Shown piece after piece: positions 35,715-43,952 of a stretch of 44,619 nt of DNA. A model generated the notes under the pieces. That model was given only the letters and a program-made list of their open reading frames with translations, did no database searches and was not told the origin of the DNA. Each line of letters starts with the position of its first letter. Position 1 is the first letter of the stretch. The stretch is taken from positions 1 through 44,619 of the forward strand of contig NZ_BAFZ01000046.1 in the NCBI RefSeq assembly GCF_000308575.1, in the 5' to 3' direction. Source of the stretch: Nocardia exalbida NBRC 100660 (GTDB lineage Bacteria; Actinomycetota; Actinomycetes; Mycobacteriales; Mycobacteriaceae). A program made the position numbers and the translations under genes.

Positions 35715-36761
35715 GTGACCCAGGCACCCGTAGACACCGCCGCGCCAGGACCGACGCAGGTCGGGACGTCGCCCATTCTGTCGATCGCCCGCGAGCAGGT
35801 GCTCGAACGCGGGGAAGGGCTGAACCAGGAGCAGACCCTCGAGGTGCTACGTCTGGGTGACGACCGGCTGGAGGAGTTGCTCGCCCTGGCCCACGAGGTG
35901 CGCATGAAGTGGTGCGGTCCCGAAGTGGAGGTCGAGGGCATCATCAGCCTCAAGACCGGCGGCTGCCCCGAGGACTGCCACTTCTGCTCGCAGTCGGGGC
36001 TTTTCCAGTCGCCGGTGCGCGCCGCGTGGCTGGACATCCCGAGCCTGGTCGAGGCGGCCAAGCAGACCGCGAAGACCGGCGCCACCGAGTTCTGCATCGT
36101 GGCCGCCGTGCGCGGCCCGGACGAGCGCCTGATGGCCCAGGTGGCCGCAGGCGTCGAGGCGATCCGCAACGAGGTCGACATCCAGGTCGCCTGCTCGCTG
36201 GGCATGCTCACCCAGGAGCAGGTCGACCAACTGGCCGCGATGGGCGTGCACCGCTACAACCACAACCTGGAGACCTCCCGCTCCTACTTCCCGAACGTGG
36301 TCACCACGCACAGCTGGGAGGAGCGCTGGGACACCCTGCGCATGGTCCGTGCGGCGGGCATGGAGGTCTGTAGCGGCGGCATCCTGGGCATGGGCGAGAC
36401 GCTGGAGCAGCGCGCCGAGTTCGCCGCGAACCTGGCCGAGCTCGAGCCCGACGAGGTGCCGCTGAACTTCCTCAACCCGCGCCCGGGTACCCCGTTCGGC
36501 GACCTCGAGGTGCTGCCCGCGTCCGACGCGCTGCGTGCCGTCGCCGCGTTCCGGCTGGCGCTGCCGCGCACCATGCTGCGCTTCGCGGGCGGCCGCGAGA
36601 TCACCCTGGGCGATCTCGGCGCCAAGCAGGGCATCCTGGGCGGCATCAACGCCGTCATCGTCGGCAACTACCTGACCACCCTCGGCCGCCCGGCCGAACA
36701 GGACCTGGATCTGCTCGGCGAGCTGAAGATGCCGATCAAGGCGCTCAACGAAACACTCTGA
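35715..36761 (+). CDS. bioB: biotin synthase
   Basis: BioB is the radical-SAM enzyme that inserts sulfur into dethiobiotin. The 348-residue protein has the [4Fe-4S] motif 'CPEDCHFC' (C84, C88, C91) and the [2Fe-2S] cluster regions '[11 protein letters not shown]', 'VACSLGML', '[11 protein letters not shown]' and '[11 protein letters not shown]'. The GTG at 35715 begins '[11 protein letters not shown]'; a TTG 13 codons earlier overlaps the operator. The gene is followed after 33 bases by bsaP, the auxiliary protein that mycobacterial BioB needs. Because of this neighbour the enzyme is probably of the BsaP-dependent type. Confidence 0.97.
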   Translation: MTQAPVDTAAPGPTQVGTSPILSIAREQVLERGEGLNQEQTLEVLRLGDDRLEELLALAHEVRMKWCGPEVEVEGIISLKTGGCPEDCHFCSQSGLFQSPVRAAWLDIPSLVEAAKQTAKTGATEFCIVAAVRGPDERLMAQVAAGVEAIRNEVDIQVACSLGMLTQEQVDQLAAMGVHRYNHNLETSRSYFPNVVTTHSWEERWDTLRMVRAAGMEVCSGGILGMGETLEQRAEFAANLAELEPDEVPLNFLNPRPGTPFGDLEVLPASDALRAVAAFRLALPRTMLRFAGGREITLGDLGAKQGILGGINAVIVGNYLTTLGRPAEQDLDLLGELKMPIKALNETL

Positions 36762-36794
36762 CCCGGCTCGGTTGCGACGATGAGGCAGGCGAGC

Positions 36795-37022
36795 ATGGGT
36801 ACTGTCATGAATATGGACGAGCGCTACAACCCGTTCACCGGCAAGCGAATCGTGCCGGGTCTCGACGACGCGATCCCGGCCGCCGCCGCACTGGGCCTGG
36901 AACCGCCGCGCTTCTGCGAACAGTGCGGTCGCCGCATGATCGTGCAGGTGAGCCCGGACGGCTGGTGGGCCAAGTGCTCCCGGCACGGCGTCACCGAGTC
37001 GGCCGAATCGGAACGCCGCTAG
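36795..37022 (+). CDS. bsaP: biotin synthase auxiliary protein BsaP (Rv1590-like)
   Basis: The small protein (75 residues from this start; 69 if it begins at the ATG 36813) contains '[11 protein letters not shown]', an alanine-rich helix and 'FCEQCGRRM' followed by 'WWAKCSRHG'. The pattern C41-x2-C44-x16-C61-x2-H64 offers four ligands for a metal or Fe-S group. Its position after bioB and before a DUF2567 gene equals that of M. tuberculosis Rv1590, which was reported to be needed for BioB activity. Identification rests on synteny and the cysteine pattern. The exact start is uncertain: ATG codons at 36780, 36795, 36807 and 36813 are possible. Confidence 0.82.
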   Translation: MGTVMNMDERYNPFTGKRIVPGLDDAIPAAAALGLEPPRFCEQCGRRMIVQVSPDGWWAKCSRHGVTESAESERR

Positions 37023-37666
37023 TGGCCTCGCCGTTGCGGGGTGAGGCGCGCGCGGCGACGGTGATCGCCGTCGCCGTGGTGGTGGTGAGCGCACTGGCCG
37101 GTGCCGGGTGGGGCCTGCTGGCGCCGACCGAGCGGCTGCTGGTGGTCGAGCCGGGCCGCGGAGTCGCGCTGACCGGTGAGAGCGCGCATCAATTCGACGC
37201 CATGGCGTTGTTCGTGCTCGCGGGCGCGGTGCTCGGTCTGCTCTGCGCGCTCGCCGTGTGGCGGTGGCGCTCGGCGCGCGGGCCGCTACTGCAATTGGGC
37301 CTGCTGGTCGGTTCCGGCGTCGGCGCGGTGGTGATGGCGAAGGTGGGGGAGCAGGTCGCCGAATGGCTGCATCCGCGCCCGCACGACCCGCCGGTCGGGC
37401 AGATCGTCACGTTGCCCATCGAACTGGGCAGTGCGCTCGCGTTCATCGTGCAGCCGCTGATCGCGTCGTTCGTCATGCTGTTCCTCGCCGCGCTCAGTAC
37501 GTCCGAGGATCTCGGCAGCGGACGCCGCGCCGCCCGCGACGAGGAGGAAGCCTTCGGCTCCCTCCCGCCCTACGGTGACGCTGCGAGTGGGGCGCAGCTG
37601 CCCTATCGTGGCTACGAGCCTGCCGCGGAAGGGTATTCGGTCCCCGAATATCGCCCGCGGTACTGA
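37022..37666 (+). CDS. DUF2567 membrane protein (Rv1591-like)
   Basis: The 214-residue protein has four hydrophobic segments (about residues 12-33, 60-82, 88-108 and 138-160) and a polar C-terminus rich in tyrosine and proline ('YSVPEYRPRY'). 'GRGVALTGESAHQFDAMALF' after the first helix fits DUF2567. Its GTG start overlaps the bsaP stop by one base (TAGTG), so it is coupled to bioB-bsaP, as in mycobacteria. Function unknown; a link to biotin is possible but unproven. Confidence 0.85.
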   Translation: MASPLRGEARAATVIAVAVVVVSALAGAGWGLLAPTERLLVVEPGRGVALTGESAHQFDAMALFVLAGAVLGLLCALAVWRWRSARGPLLQLGLLVGSGVGAVVMAKVGEQVAEWLHPRPHDPPVGQIVTLPIELGSALAFIVQPLIASFVMLFLAALSTSEDLGSGRRAARDEEEAFGSLPPYGDAASGAQLPYRGYEPAAEGYSVPEYRPRY

Positions 37667-37754
37667 CGCGTCGCCCGGCGGGCAGCCGCGGCGACGGAAG
37701 GCTTCCGAGCCCACCGCGGGTGTGGGAACGAAGCGTGCGCGGAAGGAACAGGAC

Positions 37755-38288
37755 GTGACCTTTGTCGGTGGCGGGCCGGTCGTCGAAGAGCTCGACGCCA
37801 AGTTCTGGCGGGTGGCCGAACCCCTCGTCTATCGCGGCGCGACGGAGGAATTCGTGGTGCCCGCCGGTTTCCGCACCGATTTCGCCTCGGTGCCGCGCGC
37901 GCTGGTCTGGTTTTTCCCGCGCTACGGCAGCTACACCCGCGCCGCGATCCTGCACGACTACCTGCTCGGTTCGGACAGGGTGAGCGTCGCCGACGCCGAT
38001 GGCATCTTCCGCCGGAGCCTGCACGAACTCGGCGTATCGCTGCCGCGCCGCTGGATGATGTGGGCGGCCGTCCGCGCGGCCCACGGGTTGCGTGGCGCAG
38101 GCCCGGCCGACGTCGCCCGGTTCATCGTCGTCGCCGTTCCCTCGGTGCTCTTCCTCGCGGCACCCGTCACCGTGGTGACGGTCTTCCTCCTGCTGTTCTG
38201 GTTGGTGGAACTGGCCTTCTGGGCCGCATCCCGGGTGGCCCGGCGGACCGAAGCCCCGCCCCCCGACCCGCAGATGAAAACCGCCTGA
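37755..38288 (+). CDS. DUF1353 protein with C-terminal membrane segment
   Basis: The 177-residue protein has a DUF1353 domain: 'VVPAGFRTDFASVPRALVWFFPRYGSYTRAAILHDYLLG' (quoted in parts: 'FRTDFASVPRALVWFFP' and 'RAAILHDYL') and 'DADGIFRRSLHELGV'. DUF1353 is mostly found in phage and prophage proteins. Here a hydrophobic tail at about residues 120-160 ('VLFLAAPVTVVTVFLLLFW') adds a membrane anchor. The GTG at 37755 has GGAACAGG upstream. It may be a domesticated phage gene or an independent acquisition; no other phage gene is nearby. Confidence 0.82.
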   Translation: MTFVGGGPVVEELDAKFWRVAEPLVYRGATEEFVVPAGFRTDFASVPRALVWFFPRYGSYTRAAILHDYLLGSDRVSVADADGIFRRSLHELGVSLPRRWMMWAAVRAAHGLRGAGPADVARFIVVAVPSVLFLAAPVTVVTVFLLLFWLVELAFWAASRVARRTEAPPPDPQMKTA

Positions 38289-38337
38289 CCGGTCACGGTC
38301 CTTCATGACCAACACTGGAACTCGCGCCACCACATGC

Positions 38338-38368
38338 AAAAGCCCCGCACCTCCAGAGGCGCGGGGCT
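38338..38368 (-). terminator. intrinsic terminator of cspA
   Basis: On the minus strand AGCCCCGC, a 12-base loop and GCGGGGCT are followed by TTT. The stem is perfect over eight pairs and lies 18 bases after the cspA stop. It may also serve the convergent DUF1353 gene. Confidence 0.8.
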
Positions 38369-38386
38369 CTTACCTAGCCACGTCGA

Positions 38387-38590
38387 TCAGATCGCGCGGA
38401 CGTCCTGAGCCTGCGGGCCCTTCTGTCCTTGGCCGATCTCGAACTCCACGCGCTGTCCCTCTTCAAGGGACTTGAATCCCGAGCCGGACACGGCGGAGTA
38501 ATGAACGAAGACGTCGGCGCCGCCGCCGTCCTGCGCGATGAAGCCGAAGCCTTTTTCGCTGTTAAACCACTTCACACTGCCTTGAGCCAT
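38387..38590 (-). CDS. cspA: cold-shock protein
   Basis: The 67-residue protein is a complete cold-shock domain with the RNA-binding motifs RNP1 'KGFGFI' and RNP2 'VFVHY', and a start '[10 protein letters not shown]' that is standard in mycobacteria and Nocardia. It binds single-stranded RNA and DNA and acts as an RNA chaperone. It is monocistronic, with its own terminator and a long gene-free region upstream. The name cspA follows actinobacterial usage and does not prove cold induction. Confidence 0.96.
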   Translation of the reverse strand: MAQGSVKWFNSEKGFGFIAQDGGGADVFVHYSAVSGSGFKSLEEGQRVEFEIGQGQKGPQAQDVRAI

Positions 38591-39004
38591 TGCTTTACTT
38601 CATTCTTTTCTGTAGGTGAGCCGAGCGAATCACTTCGATGGCCCGGTCTCAACGGTCAACACTGCCATGAACCGGGGCCGCGCGACACCGAGCGGGCTGG
38701 TTTGTGAGCTAACCGACACAAGCGGCCTTCGCCGGTCCCGTCGCGTGATACGCCGGATCCGGCCTTGGGGGCGGCCGACGCGCTCGTTCCAGCGATTCCG
38801 GCCGAATCGGCCGTCCCGAGCCGTGATGCTGGGGCCACGGCGCACAGACCGCACCGCCATCGCGAGCGAGGGCTCCGCTGGCCGGCGTATCCGGGCCGTG
38901 GTCGGGTGAGTCGCCGTGGTGGACCAGTTCCGCGGAGAAAATGAATGGAGATGCGGCCGATAGCGCGGATAGGGTGGGCGCCCGGATGTCGAGAGGAGGC
39001 GGCG
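38591..39004. other. gene-free region upstream of cspA
   Basis: This 414-base stretch has no convincing gene. The part next to cspA is notably AT-richer (minus strand ACAGAAAAGAATGAAGTAAA), as expected for a structured-poor leader of a cold-shock gene. A TTGACC on the minus strand near 38655-38660 could be a -35 box. The part near 39004 contains the ribosome binding site of the next small gene. Confidence 0.5.
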
Positions 39005-39181
39005 ATGAATCGAGCACAGGAAGCGGTGGCCCAGACGCCTCCTGCCGCGCAGGAGCGCGCGGATCTAGCGGCTTGGCGACGGCGAGATGCCTTGCGCCGC
39101 AGCAACGCCGCGCGCCCGGTGCGGAGTAAGCGGCAGTATCGCCGCCAGGACAAGCACCGGAAAGCGGCCACCGGCCATTGA
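39005..39181 (+). CDS. small highly basic hypothetical protein
   Basis: The 58-residue protein starts at an ATG with a very strong ribosome binding site (GAGAGGAGG, six bases before it), which is the main evidence for coding. 'MNRAQEAVAQTPPAAQERAD' is followed by an arginine/lysine-rich half ('RPVRSKRQYRRQDKHRK'). The composition suggests nucleic-acid or ribosome binding, but no family is recognised. It lies between cspA (divergent) and the nrtR terminator. Confidence 0.5.
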   Translation: MNRAQEAVAQTPPAAQERADLAAWRRRDALRRSNAARPVRSKRQYRRQDKHRKAATGH

Positions 39182-39243
39182 CCCGAGCCCCTTCCCGCAT
39201 GGGCCGGCAGTACGACGGGTCGTTCACGAAAGCCGTGCGAGCG

Positions 39244-39269
39244 GGAAAGCGCCCGTCACGGCGGGCGCT
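39244..39269 (-). terminator. intrinsic terminator of nrtR
   Basis: AGCGCCCG and CGGGCGCT form a perfect eight-pair stem (39248-39255 with 39262-39269) around a six-base loop. On the minus strand it is followed by TTTCCC just after the nrtR stop. Confidence 0.75.
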
Positions 39270-39274
39270 GTTGA

Positions 39275-40039
39275 TCAGGAGGGGCCGGGTGGGCGCAGTG
39301 CCGCGAATTCGTCGGTGACGCGCAAGCCCGAGTCGGTGAAGCGGTAGACCGCGGCGGGGCGTCCGCCCGCGCGGCCGGGGGCCGCGGTGGCTCCGGTGGG
39401 GGTGATCACCCCGCGGCGGGAGAGGACTCGTTGGAGGTTCGTCGTGTCGACGTCGTATCCGAGGGCCGCGCAGTAGATTTCACGCAAGGTCGACATCGTG
39501 AACCGGTCCGGCGCTAGGGCGAAGGCGATATTGGTGTAGGACAGTTTCGCCGCCAGGCGGGTGCGGGCGTGGTCGACCACCGTGCGGTGGTCGAAGGACA
39601 TGTCCGGCAGCGCCGAGACCGGGTGCCAGGCCGTGTCCGAGGGCAGGTGGGGGTCGGCGGTCAGCGGAACGAGGCCGAGGTAGGCCGAGGCGATGCGGCG
39701 CGGGCTCGGCACCCGGTCGGGGGCGCTGAACACCGAGAGCTGTTCCAGATGGCTCAGCTCGCGCACGTCGACCTTCTCGGCGAGCTGGCGGCGGGCGGAG
39801 GTGTCGAGATCCTCGTCGTCGCGCAGGCGGCCGCCGGGCAGCGACCAGGTGCCCTTCTGCGGGTCGAGCGCCCGTTCCCACAGCAACACCGCGAGTTCGG
39901 TCCGCTGATCGGGCGGGCAACGCCGCAGCATGCTCTCCGCGCGGTCCACGGGGCGGTGACCTGCGGCGATGTCTCTGGGGAAGCGGCGAACCTGGAACAC
40001 CGCGGTGAGCGATTCGTGGATGGTGCTACTATGGGCCAC
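39275..40039 (-). CDS. nrtR: NrtR-type Nudix-fold transcriptional regulator of NAD synthesis
   Basis: The 254-residue protein joins a Nudix-fold domain (about residues 20-150) to a C-terminal winged helix ('[23 protein letters not shown]', '[13 protein letters not shown]'), the NrtR architecture. The Nudix box is degraded: '[20 protein letters not shown]' has RQLAEK where catalysis needs REUxEE, so it should bind but not hydrolyse its ADP-ribose-like ligand. It is divergent to nadABC with a palindrome between, as in mycobacteria (Rv1593c position). The GTG at 40039 directly abuts the palindrome; no ribosome binding site exists, and a -10 box TACAAT seven bases upstream suggests a leaderless mRNA. 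Confidence 0.9.
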   Translation of the reverse strand: MAHSSTIHESLTAVFQVRRFPRDIAAGHRPVDRAESMLRRCPPDQRTELAVLLWERALDPQKGTWSLPGGRLRDDEDLDTSARRQLAEKVDVRELSHLEQLSVFSAPDRVPSPRRIASAYLGLVPLTADPHLPSDTAWHPVSALPDMSFDHRTVVDHARTRLAAKLSYTNIAFALAPDRFTMSTLREIYCAALGYDVDTTNLQRVLSRRGVITPTGATAAPGRAGGRPAAVYRFTDSGLRVTDEFAALRPPGPS

Positions 40040-40062
40040 GTTTTCGATTGTAAGTCGAAAAC
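40027..40062. promoter_or_regulatory. NrtR operator and divergent promoter
   Basis: GTTTTCGA (40040-40047), seven bases and TCGAAAAC (40055-40062) form a perfect inverted repeat. On the minus strand it contains TACAAT (complement of 40047-40052), the nrtR -10 box. On the plus strand it begins eight bases after TACTAT (40027-40032), a likely nadA -10 box. One bound dimer would block both promoters. Confidence 0.7.
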
Positions 40063-40115
40063 CTGGTTTGGTGCGAATCGGCGCGCGGCCGACCGCACGA
40101 GGAAGGGAGCCATCC

Positions 40116-41159
40116 ATGGCGACGACGGGTGCGAAACTGGCGCCCCCGCTGATGGGGCAGGTGTTCGACGGGCCCTCCGGGTTCGCGGGTGTCGAGGCAA
40201 CGCCGGAGTGGGCGCAGGAAGTCAAGCGATTGGCTCGAGAGCGCAACGCGACGATCCTGGCGCACAACTACCAGCTGCCGGAGATCCAGGACGTGGCCGA
40301 CCACGTCGGCGATTCGCTGGCGCTGTCCCGGATCGCGGCGGAGGCGCCCGAGGACACCATCGTGTTCTGCGGCGTGCACTTCATGGCCGAGACCGCCAAG
40401 ATTCTCAGCCCGGCCAAGACCGTGCTCATCCCGGACCAGCGCGCCGGATGTTCGCTCGCCGATTCCATCACGGCCGACGAACTGCGCGCGTGGAAGGCCG
40501 AGCACCCGAACGCGATGGTCGTGTCCTACGTCAACACCACGGCCGAGGTGAAGGCGCTCACCGACATCTGCTGCACCTCGTCCAACGCGGTGGACGTGGT
40601 CGCCTCGATCGACCCGGACCGCGAGGTGCTGTTCCTGCCGGACCAGTTCCTCGGCGCGCACGTCAAGCGGGTCACCGGCCGCGCGAACATGCACATCTGG
40701 GCCGGTGAGTGCCACGTGCACGCGGGCATCAACGGCGACGAGCTGACCGAGCAGGCGCGCATCCATCCGGACGCGGAACTGTTCGTGCACCCCGAATGCG
40801 GATGCGCCACCTCGGCGCTGTACCTGGCGGGCGAGGGCGCGTTCCCGGCCGACCGGGTGCACATCCTGTCCACCGGAGGCATGATCGACGCGGCCAAGGC
40901 GGCGAAGTCGAGTCAGGTGCTGGTGGCCACCGAGGTCGGCATGCTGCACCAGCTGCGCAAGGCCGCCCCCGGCATCGACTTCCAGGCCGTGAACGACCGG
41001 GCGTCGTGCAAGTACATGAAGATGATCACCCCGGCGGCGCTGCTGCGCTGCCTGGTCGAAGGCCGTGACGAGGTGCACGTCGATCCCGAAACCGCCGCGC
41101 TGGGACGCAATTCGGTGCAGCGGATGATCGCGATCGGCAATCCCGGCGGCGGTGAATGA
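40116..41159 (+). CDS. nadA: quinolinate synthase
   Basis: NadA condenses iminoaspartate with dihydroxyacetone phosphate to quinolinate. The 347-residue protein has the three [4Fe-4S] cysteines in '[10 protein letters not shown]', 'HPECGCAT' (one of its cysteines) and '[10 protein letters not shown]', and substrate-binding '[21 protein letters not shown]' in the first third. The ATG at 40116 has AGGAAGGGAG upstream. First gene of nadABC, preceded by the NrtR palindrome. Confidence 0.97.
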   Translation: MATTGAKLAPPLMGQVFDGPSGFAGVEATPEWAQEVKRLARERNATILAHNYQLPEIQDVADHVGDSLALSRIAAEAPEDTIVFCGVHFMAETAKILSPAKTVLIPDQRAGCSLADSITADELRAWKAEHPNAMVVSYVNTTAEVKALTDICCTSSNAVDVVASIDPDREVLFLPDQFLGAHVKRVTGRANMHIWAGECHVHAGINGDELTEQARIHPDAELFVHPECGCATSALYLAGEGAFPADRVHILSTGGMIDAAKAAKSSQVLVATEVGMLHQLRKAAPGIDFQAVNDRASCKYMKMITPAALLRCLVEGRDEVHVDPETAALGRNSVQRMIAIGNPGGGE

Positions 41160-41280
41160 GTCCGACCGCTGCCCGTAGGGCGGTGGGTCGTTCTCCGGCG
41201 GAACACGGTGGCCACGGCGCTGACCACCGTGCCCGCGCGGGGGAACGTTCGCGGATCGGGAGACGGAGAGGCGCGGGCCG

Positions 41281-42897
41281 ATGACAACCCGGGTTTCGAT
41301 CGACTGGGAGGCCGAGGCCGATCTGGTCGTGATCGGCGGCGGCGTCGCGGGACTCACCGCAGCGCGCACCGCCTCGCTGCGTGGCCTGCGGGTGCTCACG
41401 CTCAGCAAGGGTGGCCCGACCGATACGTCCACCCAGTACGCCCAAGGCGGCATCGCCGTCGTGGCGCCGCACGGTGACTCGGTCGAATCGCACGTGCACG
41501 ACACCGTGGAGGCGGGCGCCGGATTGTGCGAGGTGGACGCCGTGCGTTCCATCGTCGAGGGCGGCCAGGCCGCGGTGGCCGCGCTGACCGACCTGGGCGC
41601 GGTGTTCGACCTCGGCCGCGACGGCCAGATCTCGCGGACCCGCGAGGGGGGCCACAGCACCCGCCGGATCATCCATGCGGGCGGCGACGCCACCGGCGCG
41701 GAGGTGCAGCGGGCGCTGAACGAGGCCGGCCTGCCGGTGCTGTTCGGCGCGGCGGTGGGTGGGATCGTCACCGGGCCGAACGGTGTGCGAGGTGTGGTCG
41801 CGGTGTCGGAGAAGGGCTTCGGCGTCGTCCACGCGCCCGCCGTGCTGCTGGCCACCGGCGGCCTCGGTCAGTTGTACGCGCTGAGCACCAACCCGCCGGG
41901 CGCCACCGCGGACGGTATCGCGCTCGGGCTGTGGGCCGGTGCCGCCGTCGCCGACCTGGAGTTCGTGCAGTTCCACCCGACCGTGCTCTACACCCCGGGC
42001 GGCCTGGGGCGCAGGCCGCTGATCAGCGAAGCGGTGCGCGGCGAGGGCGCGACACTGGTCGACACCGAAGGCAATTCGGTGACCGCGGGGGTGCATCCGC
42101 GCGGCGACCTGGCTCCCCGCGATGTCGTCTCCCGTGCCATCGCCGCGCGCATGCGAGCGCTCGGCACCGAGCACGTCTACCTCGACGCGCGCTCGATCGA
42201 CGGTTTCGCGCAACGATTTCCGACGATCACCGCCTCGTGCCTGGCGACGGGCATCGATCCGCGCACGGACCTCATCCCGGTCGCTCCCGCCGCGCACTAC
42301 CAGTGCGGGGGAGTCGTCACCGACACCCACGGCCGTACCGGAGTTCCCGGCTTGTACGCGGCCGGTGAGGTCGCGCGCACCGGTTTGCACGGGGCGAACC
42401 GGTTGGCGTCCAACAGCCTGCTGGAGGGACTGGTGGTCGGTGAGCGCGCCGGGGCCGCCGCCGCCGAGCGGCTCGGTGAGCGGGCCGGGGTGAGCGAGAT
42501 CTCCACTCGCACCGTCGAGTTCGCCGACCGTGCGGTGGTGCAGAGCCTGATGACCACGCACGCCTCGGTGGTCCGCGACCGCGCGGGCCTCGCCGAAGCG
42601 CTCAAGCGGCTCGACGATGTGACCGTCCGCCGCGACCCGCACATTCCGACACCGTCGCCCTGCGCGCCGACCTCAGCGGCGCCCGGACCGACCGCCGCCG
42701 CACACCCGATCGCCGGAATCGAGGACGCCGCGCTCACCCTCGCGGCACGCACCCTGCTACTGGCCGCGCGCGCCCGCACCGAGAGCCGCGGCTGTCACAC
42801 CCGGTCGGATCACCCGGACGCCGTGGACGAACTCCGCCACAGCCTCCCGATCCGGCTGAACGGCGACGGCGTGCCCGAGTACGCACCACTTCCCTGA
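41281..42897 (+). CDS. nadB: L-aspartate oxidase
   Basis: NadB oxidises L-aspartate to iminoaspartate with FAD and oxygen or fumarate. The 538-residue flavoprotein has the dinucleotide motif 'VIGGGVAGLTAART', 'STQYAQGGIAVV', 'GGHSTRRIIHAGGDATG', 'VEFVQFHPTVLY', 'AAHYQCGGV' and 'GLHGANRLASNSLLEGLV', and a helical C-terminal domain. The length is normal for actinobacteria. 121 bases after nadA, without an obvious terminator between them. Confidence 0.97.
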   Translation: MTTRVSIDWEAEADLVVIGGGVAGLTAARTASLRGLRVLTLSKGGPTDTSTQYAQGGIAVVAPHGDSVESHVHDTVEAGAGLCEVDAVRSIVEGGQAAVAALTDLGAVFDLGRDGQISRTREGGHSTRRIIHAGGDATGAEVQRALNEAGLPVLFGAAVGGIVTGPNGVRGVVAVSEKGFGVVHAPAVLLATGGLGQLYALSTNPPGATADGIALGLWAGAAVADLEFVQFHPTVLYTPGGLGRRPLISEAVRGEGATLVDTEGNSVTAGVHPRGDLAPRDVVSRAIAARMRALGTEHVYLDARSIDGFAQRFPTITASCLATGIDPRTDLIPVAPAAHYQCGGVVTDTHGRTGVPGLYAAGEVARTGLHGANRLASNSLLEGLVVGERAGAAAAERLGERAGVSEISTRTVEFADRAVVQSLMTTHASVVRDRAGLAEALKRLDDVTVRRDPHIPTPSPCAPTSAAPGPTAAAHPIAGIEDAALTLAARTLLLAARARTESRGCHTRSDHPDAVDELRHSLPIRLNGDGVPEYAPLP

Positions 42898-42965
42898 CCA
42901 CACGCGCCGAGCCGGACATGCCGCGAGCTGTCCACCGCCCCGCTCGGCGAGAGAGGAACACTTCG

Positions 42966-43826
42966 ATGGCTCTGGATGCCGCACTGGACCGCGACGAGGT
43001 GCTGGGCCTCATCCGCGCCGCGCTGGACGAGGACCTGCGCTACGGCCCTGACGTCACGACCATGGCCACCGTGCCCGCGGACGCGGTGATCAAGGCGTCG
43101 GTGGTGTCGCGCGAACCGGGGACCGTGGCCGGGCTCGACGCCGGTGTGCTGGTACTCGACGAGGTGATCGGCGCGGGCGAGTACGAGATCACCGATCGCG
43201 TCGCCGACGGCACCCGGGTGTCGCCGGGACAGCCCGTGCTGACGGTGATCGCGCCGACGCGCAAGCTGCTCACCGCCGAGCGCACCATGCTCAACCTGGT
43301 GTGTCATCTGTCCGGTATCGCGACGGCGACGGCCGCCTGGGTGGACGCCGTCGCCGGCACCCGCTGCCGCATCCGCGACAGCCGCAAGACGCTGCCCGGA
43401 CTGCGCGGGCTGCAGAAGTACGCCGTGCGGGTCGGCGGCGGTGTCAACCACCGCATGGGTCTCGGCGACGCCGCGCTGATCAAGGACAACCACGTGGTCG
43501 CCGCCGGTTCGGTGGTCGAGGCGCTGCGCGCGGTCCGCGCCGCCGCCCCCGACATCGCCTGCGAGGTCGAGGTCGACAGCCTCGAACAACTCGACGCGGT
43601 GCTCGCCGAGAACGTGGAACTCGTGCTGCTGGACAACTTCCCGCTCTGGCAGACCCAGGCGGCCGTCCAGCGCCGCGACACCGCCTCCCCGCGGACGAAA
43701 CTGGAGTCCTCCGGCGGCCTGAGCCTGGACGTCGCCGCCGACTACGCCCGCACCGGCGTCGACTACCTCGCGGTCGGCGCGCTCACCCACTCGGTCCGAG
43801 TGCTCGACCTCGGGCTGGACATGTAG
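42966..43826 (+). CDS. nadC: nicotinate-nucleotide pyrophosphorylase (carboxylating)
   Basis: NadC turns quinolinate and PRPP into nicotinate mononucleotide and CO2, completing the de novo branch. The 286-residue protein has the type II PRTase features: 'ERTMLNLVCHLSGIATAT', 'CRIRDSRKTLPGLRGLQKYAV', 'GGGVNHRMGLGDAALIKDNH' and the barrel end 'GVDYLAVGALTHSV'. The ATG at 42966 has GAGAGAGGAA upstream. Last gene of nadABC. Confidence 0.97.
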   Translation: MALDAALDRDEVLGLIRAALDEDLRYGPDVTTMATVPADAVIKASVVSREPGTVAGLDAGVLVLDEVIGAGEYEITDRVADGTRVSPGQPVLTVIAPTRKLLTAERTMLNLVCHLSGIATATAAWVDAVAGTRCRIRDSRKTLPGLRGLQKYAVRVGGGVNHRMGLGDAALIKDNHVVAAGSVVEALRAVRAAAPDIACEVEVDSLEQLDAVLAENVELVLLDNFPLWQTQAAVQRRDTASPRTKLESSGGLSLDVAADYARTGVDYLAVGALTHSVRVLDLGLDM

Positions 43827-43870
43827 GCGCCGGGACCGGTACGGGCCGGTATCGATCGAGCAGCGGAGGG

Positions 43871-43889
43871 CGGGTTCGCGAACAACCCG
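43871..43889. terminator. possible terminator after nadC
   Basis: CGGGTT (43871-43876) pairs with AACCCG (43884-43889) around CGCGAAC. No T run follows. It lies between the convergent nadC and winged-helix genes. Confidence 0.35.
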
Positions 43890-43952
43890 GCTCGGTCGCT
43901 GTCGGCGACTCCGCGAATCTCCATGCCGTCGAAGCTATCCGGTGCCGTTCGC

